Positions 33,546 through 44,626 of a stretch of DNA of 64,000 nt are shown in pieces (positions within the stretch are counted from its first letter, which is position 1; every line of letters starts with the position of its first letter). The stretch is taken from NCBI RefSeq assembly GCF_024166365.1, contig NC_064835.1:65452607-65516606 (forward strand), read 5' to 3'. A model generated the notes under the pieces. It ran no database searches. It saw only the letters and a list, made by a program, of their open reading frames with translations, and was not told the DNA's origin. This DNA is from Elephas maximus indicus. Lineage: Eukaryota > Chordata > Mammalia > Proboscidea > Elephantidae. The position numbers and the translations under genes are program-made.

Positions 33546-36500
33546 TATAAACTTTAACCCAAAGAAAATTGGGCACGTCTCTTGATTTAACAGCATGTTT
33601 CATATAATTCATAACACAGTAAATAAGCATTTTTTAAAGCACTTTTCTCTTTATGAAACAGAAACAAATATTCTGTGGTTTTCAATAAGGTTTTAGAGTT
33701 GTTAGGAGTTTATCATATGTCACTGAGAAGCAACACTTGAATTTTTCAATCAAAATTCCTTAAAGTAAAAATCTTAGCTTTTTCTAAAGCCATACAGCTT
33801 GGTTTTTGACTCAGAAATTTATTCTCTCAAACCCTTACCTTCAAGGCAGGTTGCACAAAGAATAAAATTATCTATTCGACCTAGTAATCAAGGAAAAATT
33901 TGTTACCGTAACAGCAAGAAACCGAATTGTTTATTTGTATGCTATTTGGCATTAAAGCTCTTAAAAATTCCCATCAATTAACCCGTCAAACCTTTAGCTG
34001 TAGCAAACAAGAATTTCGACCACATCAAATTACCTTATAATAAATCTTCCAAATTGCTTGTCTTTGTTACACATCTCCCACAGCACAACTCTTCAAGCAG
34101 CCAAAAAAAAAAAAAAAAAATTCATTACTAGATCCAAATACACATACATATATATCCTTTCTCTGTGGCATAAGAAGAGCCTATAAACTTTAATTATTCA
34201 TTAATTCAATATTAGTAAGCCACTTAAAATTTTTGGAAATTATTTAAGCCTATTTACTACAAAACGTAATTACTGTTGAAGTCACGTTTGTCTAAATAGT
34301 CTATATTTCTATTCAAATTTTTACCATTTCGTACATCTTCTCAATCCAACTTTAGATCTGTCCATAGGTTTCTTTATGTTGGTGATGCACCCAATTTCTG
34401 ATAACTATATTAAGATAGCATTTCTCTTTTAGATCTCATTAATGTCCACATCATTTATCTTAACTTTCTTTTGTCTTAAAAAAAGTTTTCATTTTGTTGG
34501 GAGGGGTCTTTTTAAAACTTTCTCTGGAGAAGTGTGGGTTTCAAATGTTCATTATCAAGAAGAAAAAGTTAATTCACTTACATATGTTTAAGTTGGCCCA
34601 GGTATTTTGAAAGACAAGAGATAACCAAATTCTTTACTTTTAATTTGTATTATTCTCTTGGTAAATAGTTTAATCCTCACTTTTTAACTTTCTACTTTTT
34701 TCTAATCTTCTACAACTTCCATATCCATCCAAATTCTTCTTCTATACTTTTTTCCTTCTCATTTTGGAACAACAAGTCTTTTTCACTTTAGGACAAAATT
34801 ACTATCTCTTCCCTTAACAAAACACATTTCATATATCTGATCTAGCCTAAATTACTTAAAAAGATCTTGAAAACAAGTTTTAAGTTGACATACTACAAAA
34901 CATAAAAACTTTTATCCAAACAAATTCACTTTCATTAATTCCTGGGGATATTAGTACTACTCAATTTATGTAAGTGTTTATTTATCATTAATCCAATTAG
35001 AGTAAGTTCTTTGAAGAAATATTATAATATAATTTAATAATACCATTTAGAGGTGGGAAATTATTATATTTTCATAACCTTGTCTTTTGCATGCTTTATA
35101 GCAACCTTTAGAGAAGCAATTTAGAATAATTTGTCCTTTTTAAGGCCTTGTTATACCAATCATAATTTTAAAAATGATCCTTTTTTTCAGCACACTTTTA
35201 AAATAGGCTGATTCATATAAAAGTTTCTCAGAGTGACTTTTAAAAGCCCAGATACAAGTAGCAGTTTTTCTTGGAAGAGATAAGAACTGATATTTTAGAC
35301 AGCTCCATGAAAAACACCAGCCATGGCCTTCAACTTGATATGAAAACTCAGACACAGCACTCCTGGCTAGAGGCAAATTCTCAAAACAAAATGAAACAGA
35401 AAGGCCACATAAATTCATCATCCTGTGAGGCTAGCTCAAAAACAAAATGAAACAAAAACAGGCTTATATAATACCACACAACACAAACAACTCAGTTTCT
35501 TAAAAACGTATATAGCAATCTAAGTCCTAGATAAGCTTACTAACTTTCCAGAGTCTCAGATACAGGGATTTTATTTACACTCTTTGACTGAAACTGAGCA
35601 TCAAAAGTTTCCCAAAGGAAAGAAAAGACAATGCAAATGGGAATTCATTTTCCCAAAATGGAAGGAAAAAGAGCAGATGGATATTCATTTTCCCAAGATG
35701 ATCACTGAAATTCTAAATTACTTCAAGTATATTCAGCTTATAGTGTTTTTTTGTACATAACCCTCAAACCATTTACCGAGGATGTTAAGAACAGGTTGGA
35801 ACTTTGGTCTCCCAAAGTCAAATAAAATTCACTGAATGTCTTCTTAAAGACTCTGGGACTCCTTCATAACAACCATATGAAACCTGGTTTCATTCTTTTT
35901 GAACTTAATTCATTATGCTCAGTTAATTTAGAGACAGTGTGCTACAGGGAAGCAATTTTACTGTCCTGATGTTTCTTAGAGAACTCACTACCAGATAGAA
36001 TGTCTGCATGAAAACAGTTAAAAATATTTTCTTTTGACCACCCTTCCCAGGGCTTCTGAGTGTTAATTACTGCCCTGTTCATTAGAATTAAGTCTTTTGC
36101 AGATTTTTCATAGCTGGCATTTCTAACAAGCTTTAAATTGCTCACAAACAAAAAAGCAAGGAAACCGATCAAAATAGACATCCCCTTGGGGCTGTTAAAC
36201 TGGGGAGCCTCAGTTCTCTAACTTATTTTGCAGAAAAGTTAACCAAAAGAACCCCAGAGTGCCCACTGACCTAACAAACTGTCATTAGGGAACTCAAATG
36301 AAAATCCAAATACAAACAAGACCTACACTAATAGTTCTTGGCCATGTAGCTAGCCAGAGTTCCACTAGGAAAATCAGCTGCTTTCTGGAATTTAGCATCC
36401 CATACTGAGGCAGTCACAACAAACAAATTTTACTTGAAAGAATCAAAACAAATCCATAGGAAAACCTGAGCTATCAATGCAAGAAAGGAAAGCTTGAATT

Positions 36501-36626
36501 CAAGAGGTTATTTACCTTAAGACAACATCTGAGAAAATCATGGAAGTGAAGAACCCAAACGGCTTGCTGGTACCAGAGCCTGAGTCCTCATGCCCTGGGG
36601 GTCGTGAAAGATAATGCACCTTCAAA
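33546..36626 (-). other. ERV internal region, no recognisable gene
   Basis: AT-rich, about 3 kb between the L1-E fragment and the primer site. The longest minus-strand open stretches (35,140-35,421 and 35,942-36,181, 93 and 79 codons) show no gag, protease or RT motif. An A-run lies at 34,107-34,125. Assigned to the provirus by position only. Confidence 0.45.
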
Positions 36627-36647
36627 ATCCCGCAATTCTGACACCAA
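36627..36647 (-). other. Primer-binding site, Leu-tRNA type
   Basis: Three bases inside the LTR end, the minus strand reads TGGTGTCAGAATTGCGGGAT. It fits the complement of a tRNA-Leu 3' end (TGGTGTCAGAAGTGGGAT) with a small change, as in ERV-L elements. This fixes the orientation and marks 36,651-37,265 as the 5' LTR. Confidence 0.7.
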
Positions 36648-36650
36648 ATA

Positions 36651-37265
36651 TGTCAAAGAAATAGCTCTCTTACTCTGTGTGGAGTAGAAAAGGAAAGTGT
36701 TTTATTGAGGAACAGAAAAACTGTAGTTTGGGCAGCACAAAGGAAGAGGTTCCAAGTGCTCCGAAGTCTGAAAGGAGAGAAGGATTTTTATACATGAGGG
36801 CTGGAGGGTACACATGAATCACAAGTCAACCTTTCATGATTTGGTTAATCTATTTTCCATCTCAGACCTTCTGGGGACAAAACTATGCAAGCAATTTTCT
36901 GAGAACAATCTTACACAAACACCTTTTCAGGAAACATTCTTGTCATTTCCTTCCTGGAACAGTCTTGTCACTTGCTTAACTATAAACCACAACCTTGTTA
37001 TACATCAGCTACAAGCATTCCTTCTGAGAACAGAGCATTTTTATCACAGTCTTAAGTAAACATAACCGTATAGCTGTTTACCCAAGAGAAGAGGGGGCGG
37101 GTTTGCACATATTCTGAAAGCCGAAGGAAAAAAGGGGGGAGGGGCAAAAGGAAGTTTCGGTCCAGACCTATGTCAATCACTTATTTAAGCCAAGTGCCTC
37201 AGTTCTGGAGTGCTGTTAGACAGTATAGTCTGGGTTAGTCTGTCTTAAATAATTCTGCGTTGACA
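36651..37265 (-). mobile_element. ERV-L-like 5' LTR
   Basis: About 615 bp with inverted TGTCAA/TTGACA ends. On the minus strand a TATA-like block is at ~36,786-36,798 and AATAAA at ~36,704, giving U3-R-U5 in the expected order. The right boundary rests on the TGACA end. A ggtat 5-mer at 37,271-37,275 equals the one before 23,632 but sits 5 bp outside, so the exact end could differ. Confidence 0.8.
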
Positions 37266-37275
37266 AAATGGGTAT

Positions 37276-38320
37276 CGTGGGAAATACTAAAGAGTGGATC
37301 ACTCAACGCAGTTCCTAAACCATCCCCTAACAATTTGTGCAGCTCCATTTGCCTTGTCCCCAAGAGGAATGGCTCTGGGTAGAGGTGGGTCTGAAGGACA
37401 GAGGGTAAGAGCCCAGGGTTGACAGTCATTTTCTCAGGGAGAAACTTGTCATGATGAGTCCAGGATTATGGGCTGTAGGGATGTCAGCTGCATTTGGATC
37501 ATCTGCAACAGGACACTGAGTGTTAATGATTCATCCAGCAGGATTTCACCTTCATCTCATCTGGCAGGACTTGAGCTGCATCTGGGACCCCTCTTGGTGC
37601 AGTTGTCCCTTCTGTTTAGCTTTCTTCTTCCATGGCACCTTGTGGTAAAGTGGTCTGAACTTCTGAGCATCTCTGTGTCCTCTTGCTCTGTCTTCTCTCA
37701 TATGACAGTCAGTTCTGGCAGCCTTAGGGTGGTGCCTGGCAGTGGGCTCTTTCTCTGCGCTTGCTCTCTCTCTTATCATATAAGTGCAGGAATGAACAGG
37801 TTTCCTCAACGTTAGTTTGTGGGGAGAAGATGATGACTCCAAATTAAGTCACAGGAATTCAATCAAAGGACCATAACCTCAATCTATCAGTTGGTTTGCA
37901 ACATCTGGGAATGGTACAACCCCTCTACCCATATGCCAGTGGAGGGAAGGGTCATGTGTGGGGAGAGGGGCCTGGGCAGCCTTCCTGCTGATAACAAGCC
38001 CTGCTCTCTCTATTGCCTAGTTTGTGCCTGGAGTGGCCTGGGCTGTTCTGGGAACATCTTCCAGGGTTCAGAGGTAGTTATGAGTTGTCCATTCTGAGAC
38101 AGAGTCCTTCTCACCTACCCTACCTCAAAGAAAATAGGAAGTGGACAGTTAGGAGAAAAACTAAAACTTGGGGTGGGGGGGAGGACATAATTAAAGGCTA
38201 TTTAGGCAATTCCATGCAGCATGAATCATTATAAATGCAGTAAGTCTTTAATAGAAACAAGATTTTGAGGAGTCATAATATCCCTGATGCCTGCAAAGAG
38301 TAGCAGTGCTGTGGCCCTCT
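37276..38320. other. No gene or recognised repeat
   Basis: Open frames of ~100 codons on both strands (37,468-37,842) have no motif. A G-run lies at 38,171-38,182. Confidence 0.45.
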
Positions 38321-38325
38321 CATTC

Positions 38326-38842
38326 TGTCATGGATTGACTTGTGTCCCCCCAGAAAATATGTGTCAACTTTGTTAGGCCATGATTCCCAGTATTGTGTGA
38401 TTGTCCTACATTTTGTGACTGTAATTTTATGTTGAGAGGATTGGGGTGGACTTGTAACACCACCCTTACTCAGGTCACCTCCCTGATCCAAGGTAAAGGG
38501 AGTTTCCCTAGGGTGTGGCCTGCACCACCTTTTATCTCTCAAGAGATAAAAGGAAAGGGAAGCAAGCTGAGAGTTGGGAACCTCATACCACCAGGAAAGC
38601 AGCACCAGAAGAGGAGCGTGTCCTTTGGACAAGGGATCTGTGCACCTTAGAAGCTCCTCCACCAGGGGAAGATTGATGACGAGGACCTTCCTCCAGAGCC
38701 GACAGAGAGAGAAAGACTTCCCCTGGAGCCTACGTCCTGAACTTGGACTTGTAACCTACTGGACTGTGAGAAAATAAATTTCTCTTTGTTAAAGCCATCC
38801 ACTTGTGTATTTCTGTTATGGCAGCACTAGATGACCAAGACA
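38326..38842 (+). mobile_element. Solo LTR, second family
   Basis: Starts TGTCATGG, ends AAGACA, AATAAA at ~38,774. Flanks cattc and catgc are a 4-of-5 match for a 5-bp TSD. Same family as 29,282-29,783. Confidence 0.85.
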
Positions 38843-39397
38843 CATGCCCTGCTTCACCCTCCCACACCCCAACTCCAGCAAATGGCTTGGAAGAAGCCAT
38901 GGCAAAATGTAAAACTTCTACAAATGTGGGTAATTGATGACAATGCAAATTGATTTTTGGTGAATTTGATCTCCTTTGGAAAGCAGCTAAATCCTCTAAA
39001 AATCTTAACAGAGAAACATTATTTTGTCCTGATTTTCATAGGAATGTCCCATAAATTTTTCTGTTGATTATAGCAGTGGCTGTTGGTTTTACATTTCTAT
39101 TTTTTTCTTACCATATTAAGCAAGTACTTTTCTATATCTAGATTTTAAAGCATTTTAATCAGTATTTCGATTTTTATTTAAACCACCACATATATACATA
39201 TCTGTCTATCTGCATTGCACATGTAGACAGACTGTGCCTCAAATCTTCAGGCAGCCATAAGACTGCATGGAATGAGACACATACACCCACTGGCACCAGC
39301 CATTCTATGGGTACTACGTTCAGCTGTATCTAGCCAGACACATGAGACCTTACATAGTGTCAGCAGAATGAAAGCCATTGTTATTATTTACAGAAAG
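38843..39397. other. No gene or recognised repeat
   Basis: AT-rich spacer between two solo LTRs; nothing identified. Confidence 0.5.
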
Positions 39398-39900
39398 TGT
39401 TACAGATTGAATTGTGTCCCCATAAAATGTGTGTCAACTTGGCCATAATTCCCAGTGTTGTGTGATTGTCCACCATTTTGTCATCTGATATGATTTTCCT
39501 ATATGTTGTAAATCCTACTTCTATGAGGGTAATGAGGCAGGATTAAAGGAGGTTATGTTAAGGAGGCAGGACTCAATCTACAAGATTAGCTTGTGTCTTA
39601 AGTCAATCCTTTTGAGAAATAAAAAAGAGAAAGGAGCAGAGAGATGGGGACCTCATACCACCAAGAAAGTGGAGCCAGGAGAATGTTGCATCCTTTGGAC
39701 CCAGGGTCCCTGCACTGAGGAGCCCGTAGACCAGGGGAAGATTGATGACAAGGACCTTTCCCCATACCTGACAGAAAGAAAGCCTTCCTCTGGAGCTGGC
39801 ACCCTGAATGTGGACTTCTACTGTAAGAGAATAAATTTCTCTTTGGTAAAGCCATCCACCTGCGGTGTTTGTGTTACAGGAGCACTGGATAACTAAGACA
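39398..39900 (+). mobile_element. Solo LTR, second family, variant
   Basis: Starts TGTTACAG, ends AAGACA, AATAAA at ~39,831. Carries an extra segment with ggattaaaggaggttatg not seen in the 29,282 and 38,326 copies, so it is a different subfamily. No clear TSD. Confidence 0.8.
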
Positions 39901-39981
39901 GCAAATGGTAAACAATAACAACAGGTTCCCAAAGGGGAAATGCTTACCCTTCCCCAAATTATCAATGTCCAGTCTTATGTC

Positions 39982-40420
39982 CCACCACTTGTCTGTCAGT
40001 TTGTCATACTGTGGTGGCTTGTGTGTTGCTGTGATGCTGGATGCTATGCCATTGGTATTTCAAACACCAGCAGGGTCACCCATGATGGACAGCTTTCAGC
40101 GGAGCTTCCAGACTAAGACAGATTAGGAAGAAGAACCTGTCGATCTACTTCCAAAAAAATTAGCCAGTGAAAACCTTATGGATAACAATAGAACATTGTC
40201 TGGGAGGGACCAGCCTCCGGAGAAGGACATCATGTTTAGGAGAGCAGAGGGTCAGCAAAAAAGAGGAAGACCCTCAATGGGATGAGTGACTGCAACAATG
40301 GGCACAAACATAGCAATGATTGTGATGATGGCACAGGACCAGGCTGCATTTCGTTCTGTTGTACATAGGCTCGCTATGAGTCAGAACTGACTGGGTAGCA
40401 CCTAACAACAACAACAACAT
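39982..40420 (+). mobile_element. Internally deleted RTE (leader fused to 3' end)
   Basis: The RTE leader (ccaccacttgtctgtcag to ~40,200, aacattgtctg) joins directly to the RTE C-terminal/3' region (ccggagaaggacatcatg... to ctaacaacaac). The whole endonuclease and RT core are gone. TSD tcttatgtc, 9 bp exact, at 39,973-39,981 and 40,421-40,429. The junction differs from that of the copy at 5,761. Confidence 0.85.
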
Positions 40421-40429
40421 TCTTATGTC

Positions 40430-41021
40430 ACTGGCAGGCACCTGTGTTTCAGGTCAGATGCTGTGTTCATGTCACCACTGCCTCTGGCTACCAGCATCCT
40501 CCTGGAGGGCCTGTGCAGCGACTGAGGCTTCTGCTCTGCCACTAGGCTTTGCTGGCCTCTGCTGCAGGCTCCCGCCACACTACCCAGGCCCCCGCTGCCC
40601 GGGAGGGGAGACATGCAACACCTGCATGGGGCACATTAAGGCCTCTTGCCCTGCACAAGTGTTACAGTTCTTTTAGCTCTCCTAGCAAGCCTCCTGTGTC
40701 TGGCTTCGCCCTGCTGTAGGAAGACCTCTGCACAGAGTCCTCCGAGGCAATCCTTGCCCTCCACAGGCAAGGGTTACAGCTCTTTTTCTCTCACCAGCAA
40801 GCCTCCTGCCCAATGGTACTCAGTTCTTGCTCCATGGGTCAGCCAGCCTGCTGCAATCGCCCTGCTCCAGGGACGGGCAAGACCACTGCCACTGTCTCAC
40901 TCCGTCTTCAGATTTTAGGCTCTTTTTTCTGGGTCTAGGAGGTTTTCAGCTCAGGGACCCCAGGTCCTTGGTCCAAAGGACATGCTCTGCTCCAGATTCT
41001 TCTTTTTCATTTCTTCAGTTG
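40430..41021. repeat. GC-rich stretch with a short direct repeat
   Basis: No gene identified. gttacagttcttttagctct...agcaagcctcctg (~40,660-40,694) is repeated ~110 bp later as gttacagctctttttctctc...agcaagcctcctg (~40,769-40,808). This may be part of an LTR or L1 5' UTR that I do not recognise. Confidence 0.45.
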
Positions 41022-41945
41022 TTTTTTTTTTTAATTGAACTTTAGATGAAAGTTTACAGAACAAACTACTTTCTCATCGAACGGTACACACATTGTTGTA
41101 TGACATCGGTTAACAATCTCACAACATGTCAACACTCCTTTCTCAACCCTGGGTTCCCTATTACCAGCTTTCCTGTTCCCTTCTACCTTCCGGTCCCTGC
41201 CCCAGGGCTGGTGAGCCCCTTTAGTCTTGTTTTGTTCTATGGGCCTCTTCAATCTTTGGCTGAAGGGTGAACCTAAGGAGTGGCCTCATTACTGAGCTGA
41301 AAGGCTGTCCAGGGACCATATTTTCAGGGTTTCTCCAGTCTCTGTCAGGCCAGTAAGTCTGGCCTTTCTTTCTGGGTTAGAATTTTGTTCTACATTTTTC
41401 TCCAGCTCTGTCTGGAACCCTCTATTGTGATCCCTTTCAGAGCAGTCAGTGGTGGTAGCCGGGCACCATCTAGCTGTACTGGACTCAGTCTGGTGGAGGC
41501 TGTGGTAGATGTGGTCCATTGGTCCTCTGGACTAATCTTTCCCTTGTGGCTTTAGTTTCCTTCATTCTTCCTTGCTCCCAAAGGGGTGAGACCAGTGGAG
41601 TATCCTAGATGGCTGCTCACAGGCTTTTAAGATCCCAGAAACTACTCACCAAAGTAGAACGTAGGACATAGGCCAATTGAGCTAGACGTTCCCCGAGACC
41701 ATGGTCCCCACAGCCCTCAGCCCAGCAATGCGGTCCCTCAAGGAGTTTGGGTGTGTTTATGGAGCTACCATGGCTTTGCCTTGTACAGGCTGTGCTGGCT
41801 TCCCCAGTATTGTGCACTGTCTTACCCTTCACCAAAGTTACTGCTTATCTATTGTCTATTAACTGTTTTTCCATCCCCACCCCTCCCCTCCCTCGTAACC
41901 ATCAAATATTGTTTCTTTTTGTATGTAAACCTTTTCATGAATTTT

Positions 41946-42077
41946 TTACAGCAGTGGTCTCACACAACTTGTGTTCTTTTGTGATTGCCTTATTTCACTC
42001 AGCATAATGTCCTCCAGATGCATCCATGTTATGAGATGCTTCGCAAAGTCATCGTTGTTCTTTAGCGTTGCTGTCAT
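41946..42077 (-). pseudogene. L1-D ORF2 remnant, internally deleted
   Basis: Opens MTA like other ORF2 starts here, then continues in frame as a C-terminal ORF2 segment (HLEDIMLSEIRQSQKN, SCVRPLL at the end). 43 codons in all. Endonuclease, RT and cysteine motif are absent. The join lies near 42,068 and corresponds to positions ~49,427 and ~45,746 of L1-A. Confidence 0.8.
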
Positions 42078-42342
42078 TTCGTAATGCTTTTTTTTTTTTT
42101 TTTGTGGTGCTAACATTTTCTTTGTTCCTGTTTCTCTCCTGTGCTAAGTTCCTTTTGTTTGTGAATTTCTTTTTCATTTCTTTTGTTTTTGTAGATTTTG
42201 TTTTTATTGAGACTTTATGTTTTTCTTTATTTTGATGAGTAGGTTTATTAACTTTCTTTCTGGTTACCTTGAAATTTACCCTTATCTTCCTAGGATTGAA
42301 CCAGTCTATTATTACTTGGTATCGCCTTGCCTTCCTCTCCAT
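42049..42342 (-). CDS. Inter-ORF small ORF of L1-D
   Basis: 97 codons, lysine- and asparagine-rich, between ORF1 and the ORF2 start. It opens MERKARRYQVI and keeps a WFNPRKIRVNFKVT block matching the L1-A and L1-C small ORFs (RKIGVN). It runs past the ORF2 ATG in another frame. A long A-run (42,087-42,105 in complement) encodes a poly-lysine stretch. Whether it is translated is unknown. It is not a standard L1 gene. Confidence 0.4.
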   Translation of the reverse strand: MERKARRYQVIIDWFNPRKIRVNFKVTRKKVNKPTHQNKEKHKVSIKTKSTKTKEMKKKFTNKRNLAQERNRNKENVSTTKKKKKALRNDSNAKEQR

Positions 42343-42549
42343 CAGAAAGTTCTATACCTATACAGTTTATTCCCTCTTTTATTGTTCTGATGTTGTTGTC
42401 ATTTGCAGATTAACCTCTCTGGTTCCCTGAGGCAATTGTTTTGGTTTTGGATAGTCCTTTAGAGTTCATTTCCTAGTTTGGTGTCTGGCTGGTACAATCT
42501 TGTGTTCTAGATTCAGGCTGTGGTCTGATGTTGTTTGTTCTCAGACCAA

Positions 42550-43110
42550 AAATAATAAAATATAAGGACTCCCTTTAATAATTCTTGTAAGTTTGGTTTG
42601 GTTTTTACATATTCCCTTAATTTCTGTTTATCCGGAAATGTCCTAATTTCACCATCATATTTGAAGGAGAGTTTTGCAGGATATATTTTTCTTGGTTGGC
42701 AATTTTTTCTTTCAGGGTTTAGTATATGTCATCCCATTGCCTTCTTGCCTGCATGGTTTCTGCTGAATAATTAGAGATTAGTCTAATCGTTTCTCCTCTG
42801 TGACTTTTTGCTTTTCTCGAGCTGCTTGCAGGATTTTTTCTTTGTCTTTGGTTTTAGCAAGTGTGATTATGATATGTCTTGGTGTTTTTCTTTTGGGGTA
42901 TATCCTATATGGGGTTCTCTGAGCTTCTTGGGTGGTCAGCTTTTCATCATTCATGATATTGGGGAAGCTTTCTGTCAGCAATTCTTCAATGATTCTCTTT
43001 GTGTTTTCTGTTTTCTCTCCCTGTTCTGGAACTCTGATCGCTTGCAAATTTTTGCTTTTGATTGTATCCCACATAATTTTCAGGGTTTCTTCATTTTTTT
43101 CTGACTTTTC
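42550..43110 (-). pseudogene. L1-D ORF1, C-terminal part
   Basis: Encodes KNEETLKIMWDTIKSKNL, then a RVPEQGEKTENTKRIIEELL block, then TPRHIIITLAKTKDKEKIL: the RRM and start of the C-terminal domain of L1 ORF1p, matching L1-A at 50,428 downward. The coiled coil is missing because the sequence changes to an LTR fragment at 43,111. Downstream frame is lost near 42,780. Confidence 0.82.
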
Positions 43111-43256
43111 CAGAGCTGACAGAGAGTGAAAGCCTTCCCCTGTACTGACGCCCTGAATTTGGACTTGTAACCTACTAGACTGTGAGAAAATAATTTTCTC
43201 TTTGTTAAAGCCATCCACTTGTATTTCTCTTATGGCAGCACTACGTGACTAAGACA
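43111..43256 (+). mobile_element. LTR fragment, second family (3' third)
   Basis: Matches the last ~146 bp of the 38,326 LTR, from cagagctgacagagag to ctaagaca. It sits exactly at the junction between L1-D ORF1 and L1-C ORF2; the rest of the LTR is absent. Confidence 0.82.
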
Positions 43257-44611
43257 TATCCTTTGCCCATTTTTAAATTGGGTTATTTGTCTTTTTGTTG
43301 AGGTTTTACAGTATCTTATCGATTTTAGAGATTAGATGCTAATCAGATTTTTTTGCAGCCAAAAATTTTTTCAAAGTCTGGAGGTTGTCTTTTTACTCTT
43401 TTGGTGAAGTCTTTGGATGAACGTAAGTGTTTGATTTTTAGGAGCTCCTAGTTATCTAGTTTCTCTTCTGTTATTTGTGCATTGTTAGTAATGTGGTATA
43501 TTCTGTTTATGCCATGTGTGAGTGCTCCTAGCATTGTCCCTATTTTTTCTTCCATGATCTTTATTGTTTTAGATTTTATATTTAGGTCTTTGATCCATTT
43601 TGAGTTAGTTTTTGCGCATGGCGTGAGGCGTGGGTCTTGTTTCATTTTTTTGCAAATGGATATCCAGTTATGCCAGCACCGTTTGTTAAAGAGACTGTCT
43701 TTCGCCCAATTAATGGACTTTGGGCCTTTGTTGAATATCAGCTGCTCATAAGAGGATGAATTTACATCTGGATTCTCAATCCTGTTCCACTGGTCTACAT
43801 ATATGTTGTTGTGCCAGTACCAGGCTGTTTTGACTTTTGTGGAGGTATAATAGATTCTAAAATCAGGTAGTGTGAGGCCTCCCACTTTGTTCTTCTTTTT
43901 CAGTAATGCTTTACTTATCCGGGGCCTTTTCCCTTTCCATATGAAACTGGTGATTTGTTTCTGCATCTCATTAAAAAATGCCATTGGAATTTGAATTGGG
44001 ATTGCATTGTATCTATAGATAGCTTTGGGTAGAATAGACATTGTTGAGACAATGTTGAGTCTTTCTATCCATGAGCAAGATATGTTTTTCCACTTTTTAG
44101 GTCTCTTTTGATTTGTTGCAGTAATGTCTTGTAGTTTGTATAGGTCTTTCACTTCTCTGGTTAGATTCACTCCTAAGTATTTTATCTTCTTGGGGGCTAT
44201 TGTAAATGGTATTGATGTGGTGATTTCCTCTTTGACATTCTCTTTGTTGATGTAGAGGAATCCAACTGATTTTTGTATGTTTATCCTGTATCCGGATAAT
44301 CTGCTGAACTCTTCTATTAGTTCCAGTACTTTTCTCGTGGATTCTTTAGGGTTTTCTGTGTATAAGATCATATCATCTGCAAACAGAGACACTTTTACTT
44401 CTTCCTTACCAATTTGGATGTTCTTTCTTTCTTTTTCTAGCCTAATTGCTCTGGCTAGTATCTTCAGCACAATCTTGAATAAGAGTGGTGATAAAGGGCA
44501 TCCTTGTCTGGTTCCCATTCTCAAGGGGAATGCTTTCAGTCTCTCTCCATTTAGGATGATGTTGGCTGTTGGCTTTGAATAAATGCCCTTTATTATGTTG
44601 AGGAATTTTCC
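43257..44611 (-). pseudogene. L1-C ORF2, C-terminal half (second piece)
   Basis: A 401-codon open stretch (44,653-43,448, whose first few codons lie in L1-A sequence) encodes the RT palm and thumb: [22 protein letters not shown] with the catalytic FADD, then [10 protein letters not shown] and WNRIENP blocks. It is remarkably open for an old copy, with loss of frame after 43,448. It is separated from the first ORF2 piece by 7.3 kb of L1-A and lacks the cysteine-rich C-terminus. Confidence 0.88.
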
Positions 44612-44626
44612 TTCTATTCCTATTTT
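44612..44626. repeat. TSD of L1-A, left copy
   Basis: ttctattcctatttt, identical to 51,959-51,973. The nick would lie after TTTT, as L1 endonuclease prefers. Confidence 0.95.

Larger units (their letters stand above)
23632..37265 (-). mobile_element. ERV-L-like endogenous retrovirus, split by L1s
   Basis: Defined by two LTRs in the same (minus) orientation: a full 5' LTR at 36,651-37,265 and a truncated 3' LTR at 23,632-23,998. A primer-binding site abuts the 5' LTR on the internal side, as expected for this orientation. The original internal part (33,546-36,626, perhaps also 32,271-32,724) is only ~3 kb. I find no gag, pol or env frame in it, so it is decayed or was a non-autonomous, MaLR-like form. 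L1-B and an L1 tail were added later and make up most of the span. The two outer LTR ends share TGTCAA/TTGACA termini. Confidence 0.7.
41022..43110 (-). mobile_element. L1-D: L1 with ORF2 almost wholly deleted
   Basis: On the minus strand: the middle and end of ORF1 (43,110 to ~42,550), the inter-ORF region with a small ORF (42,342-42,049), an ORF2 ATG at 42,077-42,075, then after three codons a direct jump to the ORF2 C-terminus (stop at 41,946), a 3' UTR and a poly-A (41,022-41,034). Compared with L1-A about 3.7 kb of ORF2 is missing. The 5' side is cut at the LTR fragment. Confidence 0.82.

Noticed and set aside
33546-36626. Possible env or pol genes of the provirus
   Set aside because: Minus-strand frames are under 95 codons and show no RT, protease, integrase or envelope motif.
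37468-37842. Open frames of 115 (plus) and 96 (minus) codons
   Set aside because: Overlapping frames on both strands, no motif, no codon or splice support; chance in moderately GC-rich DNA.
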